Shown here: positions 52,229 to 61,937 of the stretch, one piece after another
How positions within the stretch are numbered: position 1 is the first letter of the stretch
Layout: each line of letters begins with the position of its first letter
DNA from: an uncultured Pseudomonadota bacterium
GTDB taxonomy: Bacteria; Pseudomonadota; Gammaproteobacteria; Burkholderiales; SG8-39
NCBI GenBank assembly: GCA_903921325.1
Contig: CAIXPL010000008.1
Location: 1-64,000, forward strand
Length of the DNA stretch: 64,000 nt
Reading direction: 5' to 3'
Notes under the pieces: generated by a model
The model's input: only the letters and a program-made list of their open reading frames with translations
The model's database searches: none
Told to the model about the DNA's origin: nothing
Made by a program: the position numbers and the translations under genes

Positions 52229-53389
52229 ATGCGTATCACCGCGGTGCACGAAACAACCTTGCCGATCGCCTCGGCCATGCGCAATGCCTCGATTGCCTTC
52301 GATGCCATGACCGGTAGCGCCCTCGCAATCGAGACCGATATGCGGCTGGCTGGCGCGCCGGTCGTCGGATATTCCTTTGACTCGATTGGCCGCTACGGCA
52401 AGGGCGGATTGTTGCGCGAGCGCTTTCTCCCGCGCCTGCTGGCGGCCGATGCACGCGAGCTGCAAGACGCCGATGGTGTGCTGGATCCAGCGGCCGCAGT
52501 GCGCATCTGCATGCGCAATGAAAAGGCCGGTGGACACGGTGAGCGACCCGGAGCCGTTGCACTCATCGAAGCGGCACTGTGGGACGCCCGTGCCAAGGCG
52601 CTTGAGCAACCGTTGTGGCGGGTACTTTCGGGTATTGCGTCAGGGCAGCCGGCCGCCTCGGCCAGCATCGCTACCTATGCCTCATGCGGCCATTTCCGCC
52701 CCGGCGAATCGCTCGATGAACTGCAGGCCGAGGTAACCCGCGCACTCGATGCCGGCTACACCCTGGTAAAAATCAAGCTTGGTGGCGATCTGAACGAGGA
52801 TCTGCGACGCGTATCGGCCGGACTTGCGGTGACCGGTCCGCTGCGGCTCGCGGGCGACGTCAACGGAGTGCTCGACGGCGCCTCAGGCGAAACCTGGGTA
52901 CGTGAGATCAGCGCGCAGCCGCTTGCCTTCATCGAAGAGCCAGCCAGCCCTCTTGATTATCTGGCACTTGCGCGTTTTTGCGCCACATCGAAGTGCGCAG
53001 TCGGCACCGGCGAGAACCTGTTCTCCTTTGATGACGTGCGCAATCTGTTACGTCATGGCGGCATGCACCCTGAGCGGGATCTGATTCAGATCGACCCCTT
53101 GCTTTCCTATGGCATCGAGGAGTTTATACGGATCCTTGCACTGGCTGGCTCGATGGGTTGGTCGCCGCGTCAGTTCTTTCCCCATGCCGGGCATTTGTAC
53201 GCCGCCCATCTGGTTGCCGGTCTCGGGCTGGGCAGCGCGGAAGCTGCCCCCGATGCGAGCCTTCCCTGGGGTGGCTACTGGGATGAGGTGCGGGTGCGCG
53301 ACGGCCATATCACCTTGCCCGACTGGCCCGGCGTCGGCTTCGAAGGCAAGCGCAATCTGATCACTCCACTACAATGGTGGCGAACCTAG
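52229..53389 (+). CDS. Mandelate racemase/muconate lactonizing enzyme (enolase superfamily) protein
   Basis: AALWDARAKALEQPLWRVLSG...GYTLVKIKLGG...RLAGDVNGVLDG...PLAFIEEPASPLDYLALARF...TGENLFSFDDVRNLLRHGGMHPERDLIQIDPLLSYGIEEF. Confidence 0.92.
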   Translation: MRITAVHETTLPIASAMRNASIAFDAMTGSALAIETDMRLAGAPVVGYSFDSIGRYGKGGLLRERFLPRLLAADARELQDADGVLDPAAAVRICMRNEKAGGHGERPGAVALIEAALWDARAKALEQPLWRVLSGIASGQPAASASIATYASCGHFRPGESLDELQAEVTRALDAGYTLVKIKLGGDLNEDLRRVSAGLAVTGPLRLAGDVNGVLDGASGETWVREISAQPLAFIEEPASPLDYLALARFCATSKCAVGTGENLFSFDDVRNLLRHGGMHPERDLIQIDPLLSYGIEEFIRILALAGSMGWSPRQFFPHAGHLYAAHLVAGLGLGSAEAAPDASLPWGGYWDEVRVRDGHITLPDWPGVGFEGKRNLITPLQWWRT

Positions 53390-53401
53390 GAGGTCTGTGC
53401 C

Positions 53402-53800
53402 ATGGCAAAACTGCGTCACATTGCCCTGTCGGTGCCCGATATCGAGGCTGCCGCCAAGTTCTATATCGACACCTTCGGAATGCAACGGGTCAACCTGGCG
53501 ATCACGCCTTATGGGGATGGTCTGTCGTTGTCCGACGGCACGGTAAATCTCACCTTGCTCAAATTCCATACCGAAGATGCCGCTGGCGATGAGCGTGGCA
53601 AGGACTTTGTCGGCCTGCACCACATGGGATTTGTTGTCGATGACCTGGAAGCAAGCAGCGCTCAGATCGAGACCAATGGCGGACACTTTCATCGCGAACT
53701 GAAAGGCGGTGGCGGGGTGGATTTCGAGCGCAAGTTCCGCGACCCCAATGGCATCGTGTTCGACATTTCGCACAAAGGCTGGGTGGGTTCGAAAGAGTAG
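53402..53800 (+). CDS. VOC-superfamily (glyoxalase/extradiol dioxygenase-like) protein
   Basis: MAKLRHIALSVPDIEAAAKFYIDTFGMQRVNLAITPYGDGLSLSDG...GLHHMGFVVDDLEASSAQIETNGG...FRDPNGIVFDISHKGW. Confidence 0.92.
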   Translation: MAKLRHIALSVPDIEAAAKFYIDTFGMQRVNLAITPYGDGLSLSDGTVNLTLLKFHTEDAAGDERGKDFVGLHHMGFVVDDLEASSAQIETNGGHFHRELKGGGGVDFERKFRDPNGIVFDISHKGWVGSKE

Positions 53801-53919
53801 GTTGAAGGAGTAGGATTCGCGCTCGGCGATGTAAGTCGCCAAGCTTCACAAGGCGGCAGGTACCGGGCGCTCACTCGCCCTGTGCGTACTGCCCCAAAAA
53901 ATCATCAGGGGACAAGCAC

Positions 53920-55029
53920 ATGCCGTCAATGAATTGCGCGTCGAAGCACACCTCCAGTCGCAGGGCGAAGCACACGTCGAATGGGGTGTCGACAGGCACG
54001 GCGAATCACCCATTCGATCAGGCCTTGAGTCGTGCCTTGAAGCGCGCAGCGCATGGGTATGGTCGCGCCGTAGTCGCTCTGCTCGGAAGCCTTCTTGCGT
54101 GCCTGGCACACGGCCAGGGCAGCACCTGGCCCAACCGTCCAGTCACCCTGATTGTGCCGTTTGCTGCGGGCGGACCGACCGACATCGTGGCGCGCGCATT
54201 GGGTGCGGTGATGACCAAGCCACTTGGCCAAAGTGTCGTGATCGAGAACAAGCTCGGTGCCGGTGGCACCGTCGCATCGAACTTCGTGGCCAGGAGCAAT
54301 CCGGATGGCTACACCTTGTTGCTGCATCACAATGGCATGGCCACCGCAGTGGCGCTGTATCGCAAGCTCGACTACAACCCGCTCACCGATTTTGAATACA
54401 TCGGTCAGGTGGCCGATGTGCCGATGACTCTGCTCGGACGCAAGGATCTGCCGGTCAATACCTTGAGCGAATTGACCACCTGGGTACGCGACAATCACGA
54501 CAAGGTGAATCTGGCCAATGCCGGCCTGGGCGCGGTGTCGCATTTGTGCGGCATGCTGGTGCAACAGGCGCTGGGTACTGAGCTCACCACCATCCCGTTC
54601 CAGGGCACCGCACCGGCAATGAACGCCCTGCTTGGCGGTCAGGTCGACATCCTGTGCGATCAGACGACGCAGACGATTCCGCAGATCCGATCAAACAAGG
54701 TCAAATTCTTTGGCGTGACCACAGCCGAGCGCATCACCGCAATGCCGGAAGCCCCCACGCTGGCCGAGCAGGGGTTCAAGGGATTTGACGTCAAGGTCTG
54801 GCACGGTCTCTACGCGCCGCTTGGCACGCCCAAAATCGCCTTGGACAAACTGAATGCGGCCCTGCGCGCTGCGTTACGCGATCCGACCATGGTGGCGCGC
54901 ATGACCGATCTGGGTGCGCAGATTGTGCCCGAGGCAAAACAGACGCCGGCAGCGTTGCATGACTGGCTCAAGCTCGAAATCGAAAAATGGACACCGGTCA
55001 TCCGCAAAGCCGGGGTTTACGCCGATTGA
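53920..55029 (+). CDS. Bug-family tripartite tricarboxylate transporter substrate-binding protein (start uncertain)
   Basis: VTLIVPFAAGGPTDIVARALGAVMTKPLGQSVVIENKLGAGGTVASNFVARSNPDGYTLLLHHNG; unusually long n-region before the hydrophobic core. Confidence 0.9.
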   Translation: MPSMNCASKHTSSRRAKHTSNGVSTGTANHPFDQALSRALKRAAHGYGRAVVALLGSLLACLAHGQGSTWPNRPVTLIVPFAAGGPTDIVARALGAVMTKPLGQSVVIENKLGAGGTVASNFVARSNPDGYTLLLHHNGMATAVALYRKLDYNPLTDFEYIGQVADVPMTLLGRKDLPVNTLSELTTWVRDNHDKVNLANAGLGAVSHLCGMLVQQALGTELTTIPFQGTAPAMNALLGGQVDILCDQTTQTIPQIRSNKVKFFGVTTAERITAMPEAPTLAEQGFKGFDVKVWHGLYAPLGTPKIALDKLNAALRAALRDPTMVARMTDLGAQIVPEAKQTPAALHDWLKLEIEKWTPVIRKAGVYAD

Positions 55030-56345
55030 GCGGCCGATAGTCCGGCGCGATAACCGCTCACCGCGCACCAGCTGAGAAACCCGCCGTAGGTGCGGCCAAA
55101 AATGCCGCCGGCATCCACCCCGGCGCAATACAGACCGGGGATGACCTTACCTTCTCCTTGCGCGGGCAACACCCGGCACAGGGAATCGATCGCCACGCCC
55201 CCGCAGGTGGCGGTGACCCCGGCGACACAGCGTAAGGCATAGTAGGGCGCGCGATCCAGAACGAGCGGCTGCGCGCTGCGCGGTGGCTGCAAGGCAGCGC
55301 TCGTGCCCTGGCGTATTGCCGCGTGGTAGGCGGCGAGCTCGGCACGCAGGCCGTGCGGGTCGACGCCGTCCACGCCCAGGCACTCGATCAACTCATCCAG
55401 CGTCTGCGCAATCACCACCGGGGCGCCGACTGCCTGGGCCGCTTCCAGCCAGTCGAGGCGGTGCGCAATCCCGATATCCACCCCGTCGCCAAGCCGAATG
55501 CGTTCGTCGAACAGGAGCCAGTAGCGATCGATGGCGGATCGGGTCGCCGCTTGCGGATTACTCTCCTCAAGAAAACTGATCGCCTCATCGGTGAAACGGC
55601 GTCCGGTGCGATCGACCAGCACACCGAGGCGGGCAAAGTAGGGCGTGAGCGGCTGCCACAGCGACTGATCAAGCGGGCAATCGGCCATGGTATGCCCGTA
55701 ATAGGCAGCCATGTCTCCGGCAAGCGCAGCGCCCAGTGAGCGCGCCATGCGCAAGCCGGAACCACTTGCCCCATCGAGTGAGCGGCGGCGCAAGTACTGT
55801 GCACCGGGTCCCATGAATTCGGCCAGCAGCGCGGGATTTGCGGCAAATCCCCCGGTGGCGAGGATCACCCGGCGGGCACGCACGCCCTGCGGATCGATGC
55901 GGTAGGCACCCTCTTCCGGTGACACATTCATGACCGGATTGCCCGATTCGATCCTCACCCCGGCGCCGTGCACGCACGCTATCAGTCGATCGACGAATTC
56001 GCCGCGTGCCCCCGCCGCCCCCAGGGCCATCGGCCGCACCACGCGGGCGTTGCCCAGAGGCTCCAGGGGGCCGACCGGCAAACCGTGACTTTCAAGAAAA
56101 TCGATGACTTGCGGGTAGGTCTCGACAAACAGGCGTTGCAGCGCCGGGTCACCATCGGGAATATACGCATGCAGCGCGTCCGTGCTCTCGGTGGCGATGA
56201 ACATGCCGGCGGCGATGCGCGCATTGCCGCCAGGCCGCGCGCCCCCTTCAAACATGACCACGCGGGCACCCGATTGGGCCGCCGCCAGCGCCGCGACCAA
56301 GCCCGCAAAGCCGGCACCCACAACGGCCACATCAAAATTATCCAT
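55017..56345 (-). CDS. FAD-dependent oxidoreductase (fumarate reductase/succinate dehydrogenase flavoprotein-like)
   Basis: MDNFDVAVVGAGFAGLVAALAAAQSGARVVMFEGGARPGGNARIAAGMF (FAD GxGxxG) ... RVILATGGFAANPALLAEFM ... PGLYCAGVDAGGIFGRTYGGFLSW. Confidence 0.9.
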   Translation of the reverse strand: MDNFDVAVVGAGFAGLVAALAAAQSGARVVMFEGGARPGGNARIAAGMFIATESTDALHAYIPDGDPALQRLFVETYPQVIDFLESHGLPVGPLEPLGNARVVRPMALGAAGARGEFVDRLIACVHGAGVRIESGNPVMNVSPEEGAYRIDPQGVRARRVILATGGFAANPALLAEFMGPGAQYLRRRSLDGASGSGLRMARSLGAALAGDMAAYYGHTMADCPLDQSLWQPLTPYFARLGVLVDRTGRRFTDEAISFLEESNPQAATRSAIDRYWLLFDERIRLGDGVDIGIAHRLDWLEAAQAVGAPVVIAQTLDELIECLGVDGVDPHGLRAELAAYHAAIRQGTSAALQPPRSAQPLVLDRAPYYALRCVAGVTATCGGVAIDSLCRVLPAQGEGKVIPGLYCAGVDAGGIFGRTYGGFLSWCAVSGYRAGLSAAQSA

Positions 56346-56436
56346 CGTCGTGTGCGCCCCCTCGCCAGTGTCGCGTCGTTACTGTGAGCTTAACTTAAAC
56401 GAGCGGCACGGCATGGGGTGCCGGCGTCAGGTTCTT

Positions 56437-56468
56437 GCTCGCCCCGCGTTCGATTACGCGGGGCGAGC
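56437..56468 (-). terminator. Perfect 12-bp hairpin, terminator-like, downstream of the ferritin-like gene
   Basis: gctcgccccgcg-ttcgatta-cgcggggcgagc between the minus-strand genes ending at 56512 and starting at 56345. Confidence 0.5.
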
Positions 56469-56511
56469 AGCATGCTTTGCGGCACGCGAGCCCAGCTTCA
56501 CTCCGGTCGCA

Positions 56512-57381
56512 TCAGGCGGCGCGTCCCCAGCGTCCGGCGCGCGGTGAGTCACCGGGCACGCGGCGCCACGGTGGACCTTGCATCACCAACCGGGCGCCGA
56601 CTGCGAGGGGCACGCCGATCCAGGGTCGCACGCGCGGCGAAAGGCCAAGCGGAGTAAGCAGCATGCGCGCCGCCTGATCGTAGGAGCACGCTTGTTGCAG
56701 TTGGCGAGACGCAGCCAGAATCCATTCGTCAGCGTGTTCGGGATCGGCGCCGATGGCCGGCGCACGCTGCCGCACGACATGGCGCATCGCGCAATCGGCA
56801 TCCTCGGACTGCACTTCGCGCACGCGGGCAAGCAAGGCTTGCGCGATACTCCAGCGGCTCAAATGCTCGACGTTCTGATAGCGCCTGAAAAAGCGCAAAA
56901 AGTATTTGAAATGACGGACCTCATCGTCGTGTATGCGCCGGACGATCTCGCGCAGCACCGGCTCATGGGCCAGATCAAGCAGGGTCTGGTACAGCGTGGC
57001 AGTCCCCGTCTCGATCACGCAACGCGCCACCATCTCCAAGGCGGGCGTGGGGCGCAATGCGTCCATGCGGCACAGCAGGGAATACTCGGCGAGAAACCCC
57101 TTGAACGTGAGGTCCCAGTCAAACCCGGGCCAGGCGTACTCAACCCAGGTGCGCAGCGCCCGCCCGTGCTGCAATTCCTCAGGCTCCCAGTGCTCGCGCA
57201 GCCAGGTCTCCACTTCACTGTCGGCGGCAAAATAGCGCACCAGATTGGCCGTATACAAATCGGATGCCGATTCAACCAGCGACGCCGCAGCGATCATGCC
57301 GACCAGGCGCTCATCGGCAGTGCCCTCTGCCGCGGGGACCGCGGCGAAATTCAGATCGTCCAAAGTCCAGGGCAAACTCAT
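56512..57381 (-). CDS. Ferritin-like di-iron carboxylate protein of unknown function
   Basis: Helical protein with spaced ligands: AASLVESASDLY, HWEPEELQHGRAL (ExxH), CVIETGTATLYQ, RIHDDEVRHFKYF (ExxH). Confidence 0.75.
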   Translation of the reverse strand: MSLPWTLDDLNFAAVPAAEGTADERLVGMIAAASLVESASDLYTANLVRYFAADSEVETWLREHWEPEELQHGRALRTWVEYAWPGFDWDLTFKGFLAEYSLLCRMDALRPTPALEMVARCVIETGTATLYQTLLDLAHEPVLREIVRRIHDDEVRHFKYFLRFFRRYQNVEHLSRWSIAQALLARVREVQSEDADCAMRHVVRQRAPAIGADPEHADEWILAASRQLQQACSYDQAARMLLTPLGLSPRVRPWIGVPLAVGARLVMQGPPWRRVPGDSPRAGRWGRAA

Positions 57382-57656
57382 AGCGGAATACTCCAATGCA
57401 TTCGGGCACCACAATGCGCCCTTTCTTTCGTCCAGGTACTGAAAAGTTGAGGGGTTGGATCAAACCCGGTGCGAATTGGCTGGCCGTCAGCACCTCGGGG
57501 TGACTCGCAATTGCGACCCGGAGCGGACATACAGCGCCTCGCAATTCGGGCCGCTTTCCGGCTTCATGCGATGAAGAATTACTATGCTAGAGTCATGCGA
57601 CAAATTGATGACCACGGTCCCCAAGGCTGGCGGCACCCTGGCGCCCGGGCAAACCC

Positions 57657-60600
57657 ATGAAATCATTGCGCACCACTGGTCTCGCTCTGCTCGCGCTACT
57701 GGCGGTGATTCTGGCCGTCGCGTACCTCGCCGTGCCCAGCCTGGGCCGGCACTTACTGGCGCAGACACTCAGTGAGGCGTTGCAGCAACCGGTGCGCGTC
57801 GAGGCCCTGGCGCTCAACCCCTTCAAACTTGAAGCGAAGATCAGCGGATTTGCCCTGGGCGGCACGCAGACCGAGGCGCCTTGGTTCACCTTCGATGACC
57901 TCACGGTCGATCTCGCCGCGCGCTCGGTGGTGTATCGGGCACCGGTGCTCGATGCGCTGCGACTGACACGTCCGCACCTAACGCTTGCACGTCTGCGCGA
58001 CGGTCGCTACAACATCTCACCCCTGATCGAGTTCCTGCAGAGCAAGCCGGACACCAAGCAGGGCCCCGCGCGATTTGCACTGTTCAACATCGAGTTGATT
58101 GGGGGCACCGTCGACTTCGATGATCAGCTGGTCAGTGAACGGCATCGTCTGAGCGACATCGAAATCGGCCTGCCTTTCATCTCCACCTTGCCTGAGGATC
58201 ACGAGGTACATGTTGAGCCGCACCTGAGCGCGCTATTTAACGGCAAACCGATCCGATCCGGGGCCTCGTCACAGCCGCTGATCGAAGCCACCCCCACCAG
58301 CCTGCATCTGGAGCTCTCGCAGGTTGACCTGCCGCGCTACATGGCCTATCTGCCCGGCCAGTGGGGCGCACGGCTGGCGCATGGTTCCCTCAGTAGCGCA
58401 CTCGATATGCATTTCTCGCGTGACAATCGAGTCAATTCACTTGAACTGTCAGGCTCGATCGACCTGCGGGGTCTTCAGCTCGTAGAGAGTGCCGGCGCGA
58501 GCCTGACGGGCTTCGATCATCTGGTCATCGACATCGCACACATCCGCTGGCCAGCCCGCGAGGTCGCAATCCGCCGCATTGAGCTCACCCATCCGACAAT
58601 CGATGTACGACGTGGTGCCGACGGTCAGATCAATCTGGCGCAATTGGGACGCTTTCAGGCAGCACGAGCTGCAGCACGCGACGCGCTTGCACAGACGGCG
58701 AACACGACGCACGACGATTCCCACTCGCCGCCAGCAGCAGCCGCACCGGATAAGTCCCTTGGGCAGTCAACCACCACGCCCGCAACCGCGTCCTCATCCG
58801 CCGCGGCAGCCGAGCCTGCAATGAAGCTGACGATCGATGACATTCAGGTGCATGGCGCACAGGTGCAGGTAAATGATCTGGCCACCAATCCGGCATTCAG
58901 GCTGCGAATCGATCCATTCGAGTTGCATATCGAAAAGGCGAGCTATCCGCAACAGGAGCCAGCCACCCGGATCACCTTGCAGGCAAAATCTGCCAATGGC
59001 CTTGAGCTGAAACTGGCAACCGAGCTGGCCTTGTCTGCTGTCCCGACACTCAAGGGGTCGATCGCACTCACCAATGTGCATCCGGCTGATTTCGCCACCT
59101 ACTTTCGCGACCAGGTGCCATACGACCTGTCCCCCCAGACCCGCGTGGATCTGTCGTCAAACTTTGATCTGGCGCTCGATCGTGCGCCAAGCGGCATCCT
59201 GAGCCAGCTGCATGCGCAGGCGTCCGATGCCAGCCTGCTCCTGCGCGAATCCGCTCGGCGGCCGATCCCGATCGGTCAGATCACGATCGATGACGCGCAG
59301 ATTGATTTGAACCACCACCGGCTGGATGTTGGACGCATCGCTGCGGCCGACGCCCAGCTCATCTTCACCCGCGTGGCAGACGGATCGATGCGCCTGGGCG
59401 CACCGCCACCGAGTGATGGGAATGCGACTACGCGCGCTGGTGATCCAGTCGATGGCAGCACGTCAGCGCAACCACGCGGTGATGCACCCAGGGGCACCGC
59501 ATCAACGCCACCGCCCGGTGACGCAGCCGCTGGCGCCGCACCGCCAAAACAGTCCGACGGCCCGGAATGGAGCTGGCAGATCGCTGCCCTCACTCTGGAT
59601 CGTTATGACCTGCGCTGGAACGATGAAACAACCGTACCGGCTGTTGCACTGCATGCCGCCCCGCTCGCGCTCAATCTCAAGAACGTGTCAAACAAAACCG
59701 GGAACCTCGCGCAAGTGTCACTCGCGCTGGGTCTGAACTCGCGCGGGCTGGTCAGTGTGCAAGGCGATTTCGGGTTCAATCCGATGGCGGGCACGCTGAC
59801 CTATCGTGCCGAGAAGATCGACCTCACCGCACTACAAGGCTATCTCGCCCGCGTCACTCGGCTAGGCCTGTCCCATGGCGAGCTCGCCTCCAATGGCACC
59901 GTGCGTCTGCTGCGAGATTCTGAAGGCAGCCCGGCACCGGGGTTTTCGGGAGACCTGGCGCTGAGTGACATTGCCTGCACTGCGCCGGGTAGCCAGACGG
60001 AGCTGCTCAACTGGGCAATGCTGCGGGTAAAGGATATCGATTTTGCGAGTGCGCCCCGGCATGTCGCGATCGGTAGCGTCGAATTAGCTGATTTCGCCGC
60101 CCGCATCGAGCTCGACAGCCAAGGCAAACTCAACCTGCAAGCACTTGCGGGCGCGCCAGCCAGCGCCGAGGACGCTCACCCGGTGAGTGCGCCTGCGTCG
60201 ACTGAAGCGAGCGTGCCCGTCACCACCGGTTCACCGAGCGTCACTGCCCCGGCGGTGACGATCGGGCATATTGCGTTCAGCGGTGGACAGGTCGATTTCA
60301 GCGATCAGTTCATCAAGCCCAGCTATCGAGCGCATTTGAACGAAGTCAGTGGCGAAATCGGCACCATCACTGAACAGCTTGCCGGCGATGTCCAGTTGCA
60401 TGCCCGCCTCGATGACTCGGCGCCCGTTGAGTTGACCGGCAAGATCAATCCGATCGCCCGCCCGATCGAGCTGGATCTGCAGGCTCGCGCCACCGATATT
60501 CAATTGCCTGCGCTGACGCCTTACGCCGGGCGCTATGTCGGCTATGGCATTGAAAAGGGCAGTTTGTCGGTCGATCTGAGTTATCACATTGCCGACGGTC

Positions 60601-61352
60601 GTTTGGCCGCACGCAACAAGCTGCGCCTGGATCAACTCACCTTCGGTAACCGCGTGGATAGCCCCGATGCGATCAAACTGCCGATCCTGCTGGCGGTGAG
60701 TCTGCTCAAGGACAAGAATGGTCTGATTGATATCGACCTTCCGATCAGCGGAACGTTGAATGACCCCAAGTTCTCGGTTGGGGACATCATCTTGAAGACC
60801 CTGGTCCAGTTGCTCGAGCGGGCGGTCACCTCACCGTTTCGTCTACTGGCCTCGGCCTTTGGCAACTCGGGAGAGGAACTGGGCTATGTCGAGTTTGCAC
60901 CGGGTCAAAGCGAGCTGGACCCAGTGGCCATTGAACGCCTGACCTCGCTCGCCCGTGCCCTGAATGAGCGCAAAGGACTGTCCCTGGAAATCACCGGTCG
61001 CGCCGATCCGAATTCAGACGGTGTCGCTGCGTCAGGCAAGGCGGCGAGCGGTCGGTCTGCGATGAGCAACGCCCTTGCGCCCATTGCAACACTGGCATCT
61101 GCGCTCATTTCAGCACCGCCTGCGGCCCCTGTGGCCCCGCCTGCAGCATCGGCAACCGTTCAGGCACCCGAACCACTCAGCCCCGATGCTTTGCGCGCGC
61201 TGGCCAACAGGCGAGCGGCGGCAGCGCGCGCCTGGCTGACCGGGCCAGGGGCGATTGATCCGAACCGGGTGTTCATCGTCGCCCCGGTGCTCAATGCGGT
61301 TGGCATCACCGATCAGGGCAAACCGAACCGGGTTGACTTCTCGCTGCGTTGA
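57657..61352 (+). CDS. DUF748 (AsmA-like) family protein
   Basis: 1231 aa; N-terminal TM helix; EALQQPVRVEALALNPFKLEAKISGFALGGTQTEAPWFTFDDLTVDLAARSVVYRAPVLDALRLTRPHLTLARLRDGRYNISPLIEFL; C-terminal OmpA-like FAPGQSELDPVAIERLTSLARALNERKGLSLEITGRADPNSD. Confidence 0.85.
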   Translation: MKSLRTTGLALLALLAVILAVAYLAVPSLGRHLLAQTLSEALQQPVRVEALALNPFKLEAKISGFALGGTQTEAPWFTFDDLTVDLAARSVVYRAPVLDALRLTRPHLTLARLRDGRYNISPLIEFLQSKPDTKQGPARFALFNIELIGGTVDFDDQLVSERHRLSDIEIGLPFISTLPEDHEVHVEPHLSALFNGKPIRSGASSQPLIEATPTSLHLELSQVDLPRYMAYLPGQWGARLAHGSLSSALDMHFSRDNRVNSLELSGSIDLRGLQLVESAGASLTGFDHLVIDIAHIRWPAREVAIRRIELTHPTIDVRRGADGQINLAQLGRFQAARAAARDALAQTANTTHDDSHSPPAAAAPDKSLGQSTTTPATASSSAAAAEPAMKLTIDDIQVHGAQVQVNDLATNPAFRLRIDPFELHIEKASYPQQEPATRITLQAKSANGLELKLATELALSAVPTLKGSIALTNVHPADFATYFRDQVPYDLSPQTRVDLSSNFDLALDRAPSGILSQLHAQASDASLLLRESARRPIPIGQITIDDAQIDLNHHRLDVGRIAAADAQLIFTRVADGSMRLGAPPPSDGNATTRAGDPVDGSTSAQPRGDAPRGTASTPPPGDAAAGAAPPKQSDGPEWSWQIAALTLDRYDLRWNDETTVPAVALHAAPLALNLKNVSNKTGNLAQVSLALGLNSRGLVSVQGDFGFNPMAGTLTYRAEKIDLTALQGYLARVTRLGLSHGELASNGTVRLLRDSEGSPAPGFSGDLALSDIACTAPGSQTELLNWAMLRVKDIDFASAPRHVAIGSVELADFAARIELDSQGKLNLQALAGAPASAEDAHPVSAPASTEASVPVTTGSPSVTAPAVTIGHIAFSGGQVDFSDQFIKPSYRAHLNEVSGEIGTITEQLAGDVQLHARLDDSAPVELTGKINPIARPIELDLQARATDIQLPALTPYAGRYVGYGIEKGSLSVDLSYHIADGRLAARNKLRLDQLTFGNRVDSPDAIKLPILLAVSLLKDKNGLIDIDLPISGTLNDPKFSVGDIILKTLVQLLERAVTSPFRLLASAFGNSGEELGYVEFAPGQSELDPVAIERLTSLARALNERKGLSLEITGRADPNSDGVAASGKAASGRSAMSNALAPIATLASALISAPPAAPVAPPAASATVQAPEPLSPDALRALANRRAAAARAWLTGPGAIDPNRVFIVAPVLNAVGITDQGKPNRVDFSLR

Positions 61353-61458
61353 ACCCGCGAGCGTGCTTACGCTGATGACTGACGGGGCGATCCCGCAGGC
61401 CCCTGTGCCGATGTATGATTCCTGACCCCTGCCGACAGGGACCCCGAGGAGATACCCC

Positions 61459-61920
61459 ATGGCCAAAACAACCCTTACGGTTGACGGTCGCGCGCATACC
61501 GTTGCTGCGACACCCGATACCCCGCTGCTGTATGTCTTGCGCGAAGAGCTGGCGCTCAACGGACCAAAATTCGGTTGCGGTCTGGCCCAGTGCGGTACCT
61601 GTACGGTACTGATCGACGGGCGCGCTGTGCGCTCCTGCGTGACGCCAGTTGCAGCAGTGAACGGGGCCGTGCGCACGCTGGAGGGTTTGAGCGCCGGGGG
61701 CAAACCCCATCCGGTGCAGGATGCTTTTATCGCCGAGGAAGCCGCGCAATGCGGCTACTGTGCCAACGGCTGGATCATGAACAGCGTGGCACTCCTTGAG
61801 AAACACCCCAAACCGAGCGAAGCGCAGATCCGCGATCAGTTAAGCGGCCTGAAGTGTCGCTGTGGTACGCATATGGCCATCCTGCGCGCGGTGCGCCGCG
61901 CTGCCGCCGCAACCGCCTGA
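61459..61920 (+). CDS. 2Fe-2S subunit, isoquinoline 1-oxidoreductase alpha (IorA)-like
   Basis: LNGPKFGCGLAQCGTCTVLIDGRAVRSC...EAAQCGYCANGWIMNSVALL...LKCRCGTHMAILRAVRRA. Confidence 0.94.
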   Translation: MAKTTLTVDGRAHTVAATPDTPLLYVLREELALNGPKFGCGLAQCGTCTVLIDGRAVRSCVTPVAAVNGAVRTLEGLSAGGKPHPVQDAFIAEEAAQCGYCANGWIMNSVALLEKHPKPSEAQIRDQLSGLKCRCGTHMAILRAVRRAAAATA

Positions 61921-61937
61921 CCCGAGGAGACACTCAC

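Noticed and set aside
51413-52609. 398-aa minus-strand ORF spanning coxL, the 33-bp repeats and the MR gene
   Set aside because: Antisense to two clear enzyme genes and low-complexity; kept only as an alternative reading of the repeat.
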